This document shows positions 22,225 to 33,041 of a stretch of DNA of 64,000 nt, piece after piece. Source of the DNA: Phaffia rhodozyma (lineage: Eukaryota; Basidiomycota; Tremellomycetes; Cystofilobasidiales; Mrakiaceae); NCBI GenBank assembly GCA_014706385.1, contig JACGZH010000002.1, positions 434,001 through 498,000 of the forward strand, written 5' to 3'. The position numbers and the translations under genes were made by a program. Under the pieces are notes generated by a model. The model was not told where the DNA came from, did no database searches, and worked only from the letters and a program-made list of their open reading frames with translations. Each line of letters begins with the position of its first letter. The stretch's first letter is position 1.

Positions 22225-23896
22225 ATGTCTTCCGATGTCAAGTCAGCCGAGCCCACTGATGCAGAGCCGTCGAGTGTGCTGCTATACACCAAGCTGTCCG
22301 AGGCGTCGTTTGCCAACTTCGAGAACCTTCACCCTCCGAACCATCCTGCCAACGACTACGGTGTCTGGGAGAGCCGACTCCGGTTTGCTCTTCGAGACAT
22401 GAAGCTCTGGACGATCGTCACTGGTGAGAGGCCACGGCCATCTGCCAGCCATCCGAGAGCGCAGGATGCATGGGACCAAGACGACGACACAGCCATGGGC
22501 TGGATCCACACCAAGATCGACATCGCGGAGGCTAAGCGGCTGAAGCCATGCCGGACATCGGCCGAGTGCCTGGACGTTCTGAGGTCTGTTCATCGACTGG
22601 AAGGGGTCTCGGGCGAGTTTCTATTGTATGAGCGCTTGGACTCGATAGAGATTGATTATACTCATGACCTTCGTGCACAGCTGGATCAGTTTGTGGACGT
22701 AGTGAATGATATAAGAAATCTTAGAGTGATATGTGAATGCAATACAAATGACCAGTCGTGGAGCTTTACTCTTCTTCGGGCCCTTCCCAGAACTGCAAAA
22801 GGCAAACAGCTCAGAAGAAGCATCATCGCAAATGCACCGAAAGACACACAGGGCAAAGCGATGGCAATGACACTCGAGTACGTCGTCGGCTTCATTCTCC
22901 AGGACGCTCAGTCAAACGCAGCTGCCATCAACAAGACACATCGGATCGATCTGACAGACGAACACAAAGCACTAGCAACGACCGGCTCGATCAGCACGAT
23001 CTGTTTCTCATGCCAGCAACCTGGCCACCTCGCGATCAACTGCCCGAGTATGTCGAAAAGGAACGGCCGAGCGAGCGCAAGAAGGTACTGCGAGTATCAC
23101 AGGTCGATCACTCACAACACCGCGGACTGCAACTCCAAACGTCATCACAACAATCACAACAACCACAGTCATCACAGCAACCATCCCCATTCAGATCGGC
23201 AGCAGATCAACGCCATCACCCGAGAGATCGTCAAGCCAACGGCGCTTGATCGGATACTCTCTGTGATGTCTGTTTCTTCTGCGCGCGCTGTCCAATCGAA
23301 GCGATCTGATGCCGATCCTACTTTTCTGCTAAACTCGGGATGCACACAGACCTGTGTGAGCGACCGGTCTCTCTTTTCGACATACGACTCATACGACGAG
23401 ACGATTCACGTAGCCAACGGCCAGCCGATGAAAGTCGTCGGTCGAGGCCAGATCAGCTTGCTCAGCAAGCCAGCGACAGGTGACGAACAGTGCGGGCTCA
23501 CACTGACCGATGTGTTCCATGTGCTGGGGATGTCGTCCGACATGCTTGTCTCTCTTGTCTCTCAGTCAGCTTTGCCGGATCAAAGGCATCACTTTCAGCG
23601 GCGACATGGATCGGATCGTGTTCAGAGACAAGAACGGCATCTTTCTCACCGCTTCACCACACTTGCAAAGCCTGTGGTCGCTCGATGTGACGGCTCGGCC
23701 GCCGGCATTGGCTGCTTCGGTGGTGCCCTGCAAGCCGGAGATCGAGATCGATGTCGTTCACAGACGGATGGGACATCTTTCGAGATCAGCTTTGCATGAC
23801 CTTAATAAAAGGGAGCACTTGGTGGGGAAATCGAAGGCTGGAATGTATCTTGATCTTCTCGATTGTTCCTCCGAGACAGTTGACTTGTTTGAATAA
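22225..23896 (+). pseudogene. Truncated copia family 2 gag-protease-pre-integrase
   Basis: The frame from ATG 22225 is open for 524 codons. It encodes a gag domain (ANDYGVWESRLRFALRDMKL, DAWDQDDDTAMGWI), a CCHC knuckle (CFSCQQPGHLAINC), a His/Asn-rich linker, and a protease-like region in which the usual DSG reads NSG (FLLNSGCTQTCVSD). A frameshift near 23560 moves the continuation into another frame (ITFSGDMDRIVF, VVHRRMGHLSRSALHD). Homology stops near 23800. Loss of the catalytic Asp, the frameshift and the truncation make it non-functional. Confidence 0.88.
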
Positions 23897-24365
23897 TTGA
23901 ATCTGATTCTCTAGTTCCTGTGAGGGCGGAAGGGCCCGGCAACCGATTGTTGCGACTTGGTTGGTTTTAACATTTTCAGATGAGGATGTATGTGGAAAGC
24001 TCAGGCTCTCGAGGATTTAAGAAGATGCCAAAGTCATAGGCATAGGTGTACTGGTAGATAGGACGAAGATACTTCGAACGAAGATGACAAAATCCAAACT
24101 TGAGAGAAAAGAGAAAAGAGGAAAAAGAACTATGGGGAAAGGGAAAGCGACGAAGTACTTGTATCTCCCCGTCGCTCGGCATGTATGCAAGCCAGAAGGG
24201 ATGCAAAACGGAAGGGATGCATGCAGGTATCGAAGTGTGGAAAATATAGAAGGTAGCAAATACGTATTGTTGAGATGGTATGCAGATACATACAAGCATA
24301 TACTACTCGGTCTGATCCCTGACAGTATCCCCCTTTCTAGGCGGAGAGAACGGAGAGCACAGAGA
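23897..24365. other. Spacer between copia fragment and gypsy integrase end
   Basis: No gene was recognised. The right part should contain the 3' untranslated part and 3' LTR of the minus-strand gypsy element, but I could not align it to the presumed 5' LTR at 28170-28451. Purine-rich runs occur at 24095-24150. Confidence 0.35.
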
Positions 24366-27300
24366 TCACGACGACGAACGACGCATCTGATTCTGCAATC
24401 CGAAAGCGTGTTGTTGGACGGCAGCGCGTTTAGCAGCATTGATGGCAGAAGTGGGATACTTAGCATAGAAATCCAAGACGGTAGGGTCATCATCCATCAG
24501 TTCATCGTGAGAGATCCACTGATCTTCGCTCGCATCGTATCCTTCCCATCGGATAAGAAACTGTAGCCGTCTTCGGAAGAGGCGAGATTTCAGTATTTTC
24601 TCGACATGCCATAGCTTATCACCATCATCAGCGACGATCGGGTCTGGAGGTGGGGCTATCTGTCTTGCTGGCAGTGTATTGGGATAGTACCGTTCGAGAA
24701 GGGATACATGGAACGTCGGATGGATATGCATGGTCGATGGGAGAGCCAGTCGAAATGCGGAATTGCCGACGGCTCGAATGATCTTGAAAGGACCAAGTAG
24801 CTTGAAATCGAGTTTGTCACTCGGACGGTCAGGTTTTACATTCACCCGCTTGAGAAGCACTAGCTCGCCTGGCTTGAATGGAGGTGCTGGTGTTCTATGT
24901 TCGTTCGCATACTTTTCCTGGAGATCTTGTGCGATCGACATGCCCGAACGACAGAACGCTAGCGTCTTTTGCACATGCATCACATGGTCCTGGGCGGCTG
25001 GGTTTGGTCCCTCCCGGATGGTGGCTGAGAAACGGGGATGGTAGCCATAGTTAGCATAGATTGGGGTCATGTTAGTTGTGGTGGAGATCGTGTTGTTATA
25101 AGAGAACTCGGCCAACGATAATCGTTGTGACCAGTCGATCTGTAAATAGTCAGTGTACGCTCGTAAGTACTGTTCGACGACCGAGTTGATCCGTTCTGTC
25201 TGTTCATCCGTCTGTGGATGGAACGAGGTGGAAAGGTTCTGCTTGATATCAAGCTGTGAGCACGCCGCACGCCAGAACGCGGAAGTAAACAACGTGCCTC
25301 GGTCGGAAACAATGTCTTTCGTTAGGCCATGAAGTCTGTGGATGTTTTTCTCAAACAGCACGGCAAGGTCTACTGCCGTATCAGTTGTCATACAAGGAAT
25401 AAGGTGTGCCATCTTGGTCAGTCTGCACACGACAACAAGGATGACATCGAAGCCGTTAGACAGCGGCAAGTCGACGATGTGGTCAAGTGAGATCAAAGAC
25501 CAAGGTCGGTCTGGAACAGGCAGTGACTGCAGAAGACCATACGGCCGATGCCGGCGAGGTTTCGATCGTTGACAGATATCATAAGAACGAATGTAGTCTC
25601 TGACAAACCTGGATATGTTCGGCCAGTAAAAGTTGCGGGACAACAGTTCGAGCGTCTTGTACCGACCGTAGTGACCCGCTGAGGGGTGGTCATGACACTG
25701 TTTAAGAATGTCAGTCTATAAGTCTTGGTCATCTGGAACATAGACCAAGCCTTGATATAAAATTAGTCCGTCAGGCTCAAGAGTGAGTTTCTTGAGTTGT
25801 TTTGTCAACTGGACGGGAGCTTGACGAGAGGGGTTCTTGAGAAAAGGGAGGAGTTCGGTCAGATAGTTGTCAGTCTGATAACCTGCTTTCACGCGAGTCG
25901 CAATATCCGACGTTGCGCTATCCGTAATATTTTCCAAGGCATTTTCTGGGTTATTGTCTGCTGAGTCTTCCATGGCCCCGTCCGTCTCGAAAGGTGATAC
26001 CTCGACTGGTCGTAGCAGCAACTGGGGAGCCTCGTCAGATGCTCGAGCGTTACCCCCCTCTGTATAGTCGTGCCGTCGAGTGAAAGCACTTACTTTGGTG
26101 TTTTTCTTCCCAGGACGAAAGTTAAAGACATACTTGTACGAGTTCAGCACCATCGACCATCGTACTTGTCGTCTGTTGAGCATTTTGGTCGAGTGGAAGT
26201 ACTGCAGGTTTTTGTGGTCAGAATAGATCTGGATAGGATGCTGTGACCCCTCAAGATCGTGTTGCCAGACCTTGAAGCTATCGACGATCGCCAACAGCTC
26301 CTTGTCATAGATCTCATAGTTACACTCAGCTGGGTTCATCTTCCTCGAGTGGAACGCAATCGGCCTAGACCTTCCATCAGTGTCTGGCTGCGAAAGAACA
26401 CCTGCGATAGCAAAGCCTGAAGCATCAGTTTCGAGTGAGATCGGCTTCTCTGGGTCAAAGTGTGCTAGCACAGAGGCCGAGGCAAACGAGTTCTTGAGTG
26501 TCTCGAACGCCTTTCTTGCACTTTGGTCGAATGAAAACCGCACATCCTTCTTCCGCAGTCGAGTCAGTGCGACACAAGTACGAGAGTAGCAAGGAATGAA
26601 CCGCCTGTAAAAGTTGGCGAAGCCCAGGAAGGCTTGTAGTTGTTTGATCGACGTCGGCTCCGGCCAGTCAAGCACGGTTTGTACTTTACCCTTGTCCATC
26701 GTGACGCCGTGGTCAGACACCACAAAGCCGAGAAACTCATAGTGATCTGTATCAAACTCGCACTTTTCGAGCTTGGCGTACAGTTTATGATCCCGCAGGC
26801 GAGACAGCACTTCTTTGACATGTTCTTCATGCTGAGAAGGGTCAGCAGAAAAGATCAGGATATCGTCCAGATATATGATGACAAAGTCGTCTAGTAGATC
26901 CCGGAAGATGTCGTTCATAAACTCCTGAAACGTTGCAGGCGCATTGGTAAGACCAAAGGGCATGACGAGCGACTCAAAGTGTCCATAGCGAGTGCGAAAC
27001 GCCGTCTTCCACTCGTCTCCCTCCTTGATTCTTACCAGATTGTATGCGCCTCGCAAGTCGAGTTTGGTGAAGATACGAGCTTGACGGAGACGATCGATTG
27101 ATTCACCGATCAACGGCAAAGCCGCACGGTTCTTGATGGTGATACTATTCAGCTTTCTATAATCCACACAGAGACGCAGACTGCCGTCTTTCTTTTTCAC
27201 AAACAAGATGGGTGATCCGGCAGGCGACTTCGAGGACCGGATAAAGCCTTTTGCAAGGTTTTCGTCCAGCCATTCCCGGAGTGCAATCAGTTCAGTCTCG

Positions 27301-28127
27301 GACAGAGTGTACAAGGCCCCAAAAGTGGGACGTGTGTTAGGTTCTAGCTCGATCGAATGATCATACGGTCTGTGAGGCGGTAGTTTGTCAGCTTCCTCTT
27401 TGGAGGAGACGTCTGCAAGCTGCATATATTTTGATGGAACTGTCGAGGACGTGACCGAGGTGACAGGAATGGAAGATGAAGATAAAATATAATTAAGAGC
27501 AGCGTTTGTGTTTGAGGCCGGTCCAGATGTTAGTTTTGAAACACACTTAGTCTGACAGTCAGTTGGCGTTTTTGGATCAGAAACGGGAATCGGAATGGAA
27601 ACAGGGTGGTTGGGAGATTGATGACGAGGGATGATGATGTTTTTGTTATAATCAATATCAGGATTGTTTTTTCGATGCCATGGAACACCCAAGATCACTT
27701 CGACCGAAGAGATCGCAGCCAGATGTAAGGACACCGACTCAGTGTACTTCCCGAGCCCAAGCTCGCCAGTCACGATGGAGTCAATCGGACCGGGCGTCAG
27801 CGGCGTCCCGTCAACTGTGACTGCCTGACGAGGAACAGGAATGGAACGGACTTTGCAAGCAAACTCGTCAGCGAACTTGTTTATAAGCTTGGTGTCGATT
27901 AAGTTGAGCTGTGAGCCAGAATCCAGCAACACCCGTACAGAAATTGGTGTCTTGCCGATGAGCAAGGTGGCCGAGAGAATGACTCGTCTTTCAGCGCTTC
28001 TCATGGAGCAGTCGGAGATAAAGAAGCGAGGTGGATCAATATGTGGAGAATCAGCATGGGAAGACTCAGCGTAGGAAAAATCAGCGTGGGAAGGATCATC
28101 AAGGGATGAATCTCTAAAGAGATTCAC
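24366..28127 (-). pseudogene. Ty3/gypsy chromovirus pol with in-frame TAG and C-terminal chromodomain
   Basis: Reading leftward from 28127, the frame encodes an aspartic protease (VRVLLDSGSQLNLID), reverse transcriptase (GSPILFVKKKDGSLRLCVDY, LPLIGESIDRL, VMPFGLTNAPATFQ, YLDDILIFS), RNase H (LETDASGFAIAGVLSQ, YDKELLAIV), then TAG at 25716-25718, then in the same frame the integrase zinc-binding and core regions (CHDHPSAGHYGRYK, CQRSKPRRH, SDRGTLFTS, HPQTDEQTERIN) and a chromodomain at the C-terminus (EKILKSRLFRRRLQFLIRWE, followed by ASEDQW). RT before integrase plus a chromodomain defines a chromovirus. No gag domain or zinc knuckle is present upstream of the protease. Confidence 0.9.
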
Positions 28128-28169
28128 AGTTTGTTCTGCAAGAAAGAATAATTGTATTCTAACTCAGCA

Positions 28170-28451
28170 CACAAACAGTCTTCTGTGAATACTGAGGAAA
28201 GGAAAAAGAAGAGAAGAGAAAAGCAAAAGAAAAAGAAAAAGAAGAGAAACAAAAGTGTCGAGCACAGATATAAGTGAGAACCCAACGTGCTTGGATAAGA
28301 AGAAAGAAGATAAGACGACACTAAGAGAAACAGCCAGGATGGAAGAAGATATCTGCCAAGATGTTGACTGAGACAGAATCAGTCGAAGATGAAACAGAAG
28401 GATTGTAGGAAATAAACCTAACATACTGAATTCGAACGAATCATTCCAACA
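28170..28451 (-). repeat. Presumed 5' LTR of the gypsy element
   Basis: On the minus strand a sequence beginning TGTTGGAATGATTCG at 28451 runs through a pyrimidine-rich stretch and ends shortly before the protease frame at 28127. Position and start sequence suit a 5' LTR, but I found no clear matching copy on the other side of the element, so this rests on position and the TGTTGGAA start. Confidence 0.4.
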
Positions 28452-28489
28452 CTCATCACCTAAAGATGATTACTGAAATAAAAGAGTGA

Positions 28490-28760
28490 AAATGGACTTT
28501 TCGTTCTGGCACTTGTTCCCAATCAAGTCCTCACTGGTTTCCCAAACCATATACACACCACCCAGGTGTTTCAGTAAAATGGATTGAGAAACCAGAAAAG
28601 AAAAAAAAAACAGGAAGAAACCCGCTAGAAAATTTATAGCTCTTCGGAAAGAGAGCCTTGGGACTCCGCGCAAACGGAGGTCGGAAGGTGATGTCTCAAG
28701 AAGAGATAACCAATTACAGATGAAATTATGTCAAGACTGCTGAAACTCCAACAAAACCCA
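28490..28760 (+). repeat. Dispersed repeat, copy A, upstream of tRNA-Ser
   Basis: This matches 32130-32380 in the same orientation: cccaatcaagtcctc, ccatatacacacc, cccaggt and aaaatggattgagaaacca are shared, with weaker similarity continuing (atgtcaagac against atgttaagac). The repeat ends roughly 55-60 bases before the tRNA-Ser gene. It is probably a solo LTR or a SINE-like element that targets tRNA genes. Confidence 0.7.
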
Positions 28761-28813
28761 ACACGGAATCCGATTTTACATATTGGAATTCATGTGTGGT
28801 TCAATATGTATGA

Positions 28814-28909
28814 GGCCGTTTGGCGGAGTGGTCTAACGCGGTAGCCTTGAATTCAATTTTAGATAGCTACTCTTCTCTGAAGGCGTAGGTTCAAACCCTA
28901 CAGCGGTCG
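28814..28909 (+). tRNA. tRNA-Ser (anticodon TGA) with 13-nt intron
   Basis: The acceptor stem GGCCGTT pairs with AGCGGTC and the discriminator is G73. The D-arm contains agtggtctaac. The anticodon stem GTAGC/GCTAC encloses 20 bases, which is a 7-base loop plus a 13-base intron after position 37, giving anticodon TGA (reads UCA). The long variable arm has a cttc/gaag stem, typical of tRNA-Ser, and the T-arm is GTAGG-TTCAAAC-CCTAC. A run of T follows at 28911, a Pol III terminator. Confidence 0.93.
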
Positions 28910-31900
28910 ATTTTTCTTTTGCCAAATTTTTTCACCACACAGTTTGTATATCGCCAGACTGGCTGTTGTGAGCTGAAAGTGGACAAAAGAACGTACGGGA
29001 ACTTAACATAGGTTTCCTCGAGTATGACGGGATCAGGTGAATATCATGCGTCTTGACTGTTTCTCAAATTTCGGATTTTTACGATATCAGCCGACGATAT
29101 CTGAAGTCCATGTTCTTCATCAGTCTCGCATTTTTCCGTCTCTCCTTACTTCTACCTTCCCTTTTCTTTTAGCTCTGACCAAGACTGTTTAGTTGTCGAG
29201 AATTTCACTATGGTCAGACCTTAGTCAGTATACAATGGAAGGTTCAGTTGGTCGTGGCTGTCTTTCTTGGTGCCCGTCAGGACACATGCTCCTTCTCTTT
29301 TTCTATCTTGGCTTCCACGTTTCGTCTCTTATCTTCGCACATACGTTCCATGTTCCGACTCTGGCTTCGTTCTGTCTGCTCTTCACTTTCTTTTCATTGT
29401 GTCGTCTTCGTCGATGTTCTATTCTTCACCTTGTCTGAGCCTTCATTTCTCTCACGTTAGTCACCAAGGTTCGTCCGACATCGCTGCCATCTTTCCATCT
29501 TTTGACTGCTCGTCGGTAGCCTACCTGTTCCGCCGCAGCTGGATATGTCTCTTTCCGTCTTGTAGGCTTGTGTATACAATGGTGGCTTCCACTCGCATCG
29601 TTCTGAACGCTCAGATGGAATGAACATTTCCTAGCCGACAGAAACATCACTACCAAGGTCTCAACAGCATCCTAGTCTACAGACGTTGCATCCACGTTTG
29701 CGCCCACCAAACCGTAGTCGACAGCCCACACACAGAGCCCCTCTTCATCCCGATGACGATGCAAAGGGATGCGAAGAGCCTATACTTGTTCGCCTACCTC
29801 ACCTTTTCCAAAACACACGTCGGTAGCTTAGTTTGTCCCAGCTCTTTCTGTCACCTCACCCACAGCATCCTCCATCGAGATCATAGCCAACTCGAGAGCA
29901 CATATAGTACGCCGTCTTGATCCAGATGAAGACTCTACTCTTGACGATCACATCCAAACGTGTTCACTCTGTTGAAAGACCGGCAGCTTAGCCCAACACT
30001 CAGCGAGCTGACCAAGATCGTCCGAACAACAGTCTCGAAGCATCGCTGCATGATCGTAGTCGGACACAACCTGCACACGGAAAGCACTTGATCAGTAATC
30101 GGATACATCATCCATCAGCATCGTAACCGAAGAAAAGTGACTCACGTGCCCGCGTCAGTCTGGCTTGGAACACAAGAAGGCGACAAGGATAGATGAGACT
30201 GACCACCACAAGGGCCGTGAGGCATGGAATGCATGTGTCAGCCAGCTCGGCTCGATCCTCGACACAGATCTATGTGCGATCAGGCCGATGCTCAGTGACC
30301 GCCAACCACGTTCGGAGTCGGGCCACTCGATGCCTCTGATGACGTATACTTTCTGAAAGATCCCCCATGTTTTACTTACATCGACGATTCGGTTGTTGTC
30401 ATTTCAGACATCAGGATCGGAAGACAGTGGCTCCGGTCTCTCTACAAGTAGGCTATGGTAGGCCAAGGCTGATGACGAACAACACATGAGTACGGGCAAG
30501 CTTGGCATGGACTCTGCTAGACTTGACAACCGAAGAACAAAAGGACAAACCACAAGATATACATTGCCAGGATCATGGAGGGATTCGACTGCAACATCGC
30601 CTTCTGTGAAGGTCACTGTGATTGGCGATCTCACTGTGTATCTAGAATTAATGCAATGACTTGTCCGTGAGACTGTATTTAAATGGTCTGGTGTGAGTAA
30701 TAGACGGGAGGGTAACTGATCAGAGAGGGATGGCTCATAGAAAGCTAGCAAGATTCTCTTTGATATAATAGATAGCTTAGTCATATGAAGATGGATCAAG
30801 TCCTTTGAAATCAAGATACTATAATTGAAAGATAGAAAAGGATGAGGAATTTGAGAACTTGTTGAAGAGAGAAGAGACAGTATCACTTCCGAAGGCCTGG
30901 ATATTTGCTCTTGTTCTTCCAGGACACGTCAACTCTAGTTTGGTCATCAAATCTAAGAGAACGGATCAAACTGCGAGAAAGATGGCACAAAATGTAACCT
31001 GGAGCATTGATGCTTGATGGTGCTAGATCAGCGTTTCGTTAGTCATTGGAATATTCAGCAGCAAACCACACGCAAATTTTAGGAATACTTCAGAATCGCT
31101 TAGTAAGTAAGCCGGGTCCTTTCATCATAGAGAATGTGAGGACAGCCACTGACTGTCTTGAGGCAACGGTTGAGCTGCAGATCATTTTCCGTTAAAGGAG
31201 AAAGTACCAATCCCTACTTCAGAAACGGTTGAAAGCGAAGATCGAGAATCGTCGACTTCTAGAGAGTAATAGAACGATTGTTGAAAATAGTCCGGAAGAG
31301 AGATTGAGTGTCAAACCCCAAGAAATTTCGTTGTAAGAAGACGTGTTCGATAAAAGAAAATTATGAGTCAAGACAATAGGGGACCGGATTGGTCAGATGT
31401 GGGAGCAGCTGAAAAGAAACCTGACTGTTCAAGGAGGGGAACTTGTACAGGACGATTAGCGTCATAGAGTTACTGACAACCGACGTATAAGCCTAAATCA
31501 TCATCTGATTTTCTAAAACAGGAGAATGGACAGAAGCAAAAAACATCTAATCATTATGTGGAAAAGCTTGCACAAACGGATCAGGCGGATCGCAAGAGAC
31601 GGAACCCCAAGCAACTTGAGGAAAGAAGAACGAAGGAGAAGTTGCAAACGGTGTTGAGAAAAACCTCATTCAGATTTAGTCAAATCCAAAGGGCGTGATG
31701 ACTGAGAGGAGCGGCGTAGAGATCCTTGGCTTTCTCCAGCAGTTTGACAATCAAGATGAGTTTATCGATAACTCACCAAACCCGGATACATGAGAAAACT
31801 AAAAGATGGCAGATGGTCAGGATCATCAGCCGGGCCAAACTTTTGGACACATAAAGAGCTGTTCCAGATACCAAAATCATTCTGAAGAGACACAAGGCAA

Positions 31901-32130
31901 ACAATCAGACGTTAGATCTTGTATGACAACACCGTATGTGAAACTCTGGTCAAAAGATCGTTGAGTCTCGATTGGAACCTCGCAACATGGCGGAGAAAAG
32001 TCTGTCAATGGCATTCGAACCCATATCTTGAACTGCCAGTTGGATGTAAGTGTCTAAACGTAAGACTGTAAATTCCAGTTGTCTAGATAACCAGTGTTGG
32101 AAATTAGCATAAGAGATCTACCGAAACAAA
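28910..32130. other. Gene-free region between the two tRNA genes
   Basis: About 3.2 kb without a recognisable host gene. A plus-strand piece at about 30180-30290 (DETDHHKGREAWNACVSQL) loosely resembles the W-containing core of copia gag domains and may be a relic. A minus-strand frame at 30404-30886 (160 codons) has no recognisable domain. The remainder is moderately AT-rich and unassigned. Confidence 0.4.
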
Positions 32131-32380
32131 GGGACGAAAATGAACTTTTCGATCCCAATCAAGTCCTCGCTGTTTGCCCAGAGCCATATACACACCTCCC
32201 AGGTCCTTTCATTAAAATGGATTGAGAAACCAAGGAAACAGAAGAGAACCAACTAGATATCTCACAAGTCTTGGGGATAAGAATCTAGGGACCCTGTGAT
32301 GAAGAAGAACCGAGGGTGTTGCCTAAAGTAGAAACGATATATCATAGCTAAACTTATGTTAAGACCGATGAATTTCAAAA
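32130..32380 (+). repeat. Dispersed repeat, copy B, upstream of tRNA-His
   Basis: This is the second copy of the repeat at 28490-28760, in the same orientation and again ending about 50 bases upstream of a tRNA gene. The conserved core is cccaatcaagtcctc...ccatatacacacc...aaaatggattgagaaacca. The copies are clearly diverged outside the core, so neither insertion is recent. Just upstream, TGTTGGAAATTAGC at 32095 could be the LTR start. Confidence 0.7.
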
Positions 32381-32433
32381 ATAATTAAAACCTCATCAGA
32401 TATCAAACTGTCTTTCTTGAACCGACACTCATA

Positions 32434-32527
32434 GATCGTATAGTATAGTGGTTAGTACTTCCGCTTGTGGTTCTTCAAGCGAAACGCAAAGTCGCGGACG
32501 ACGGGTGTTCAATTCACCCTACGGTCA
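32434..32527 (+). tRNA. tRNA-His (anticodon GTG) with intron of about 22 nt
   Basis: The acceptor stem GATCGTA pairs with TACGGTC (one G-T pair), with discriminator A. The D-arm contains agtatagtggttagtac, the anticodon stem is TCCGC/GCGGA, and the loop reads TT-GTG-G followed by an intron of about 22 bases and C38. The T-arm is CGGGTGTTCAATTCACCC. A T-run (tctttt) follows. The GTG anticodon and the overall form match fungal tRNA-His. Confidence 0.93.
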
Positions 32528-33041
32528 CTCTCTTTTGGCCAATGAAACGGATGATCGTATTCTTCAAGATGAAGTTGTTATCATGGAAATGATAGATCCT
32601 TTTTTTTATATGTATCTCGTACCATAACTTCATTCTTATGTCTTGTGTGTGCGTGGTATGAGATGCCGATCATATACCCAAAGCCGGATTGAGCAGCGGT
32701 AGTGACGTCATCAAATAGCAGAAGTGATTCCATTTGTATTTTATTGATTTCCATGGACGACCTGTTGTCGCTTGTGAAGGGTATCGACAACTTCCAGAAT
32801 CAAAGGGGCAAAAGATTGTACGGATGCACAAGGATTGGCAAGACATGACAGAAAACACCTCTTCATGGAATATGGAACATATCTGCAGGCAATTTTAACT
32901 ACTTTCAATCTCCATCGTTCATCTCAGTAGCCGAGATTGCAAAGCTCGCTTTCTCATTACATTCGGCCGGCACTCATCACCGATCGTTCACGGAATTCGT
33001 ATCTAAACATCACCTCTCTCAGCACCATCACCCTCCTAGAT
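32528..33041. other. tRNA-His to F-box intergenic region
   Basis: No gene was recognised. The last 100 bases are C/T-rich and presumably contain the promoter and leader of the F-box gene. This marks the right edge of the repeat block. Confidence 0.4.
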
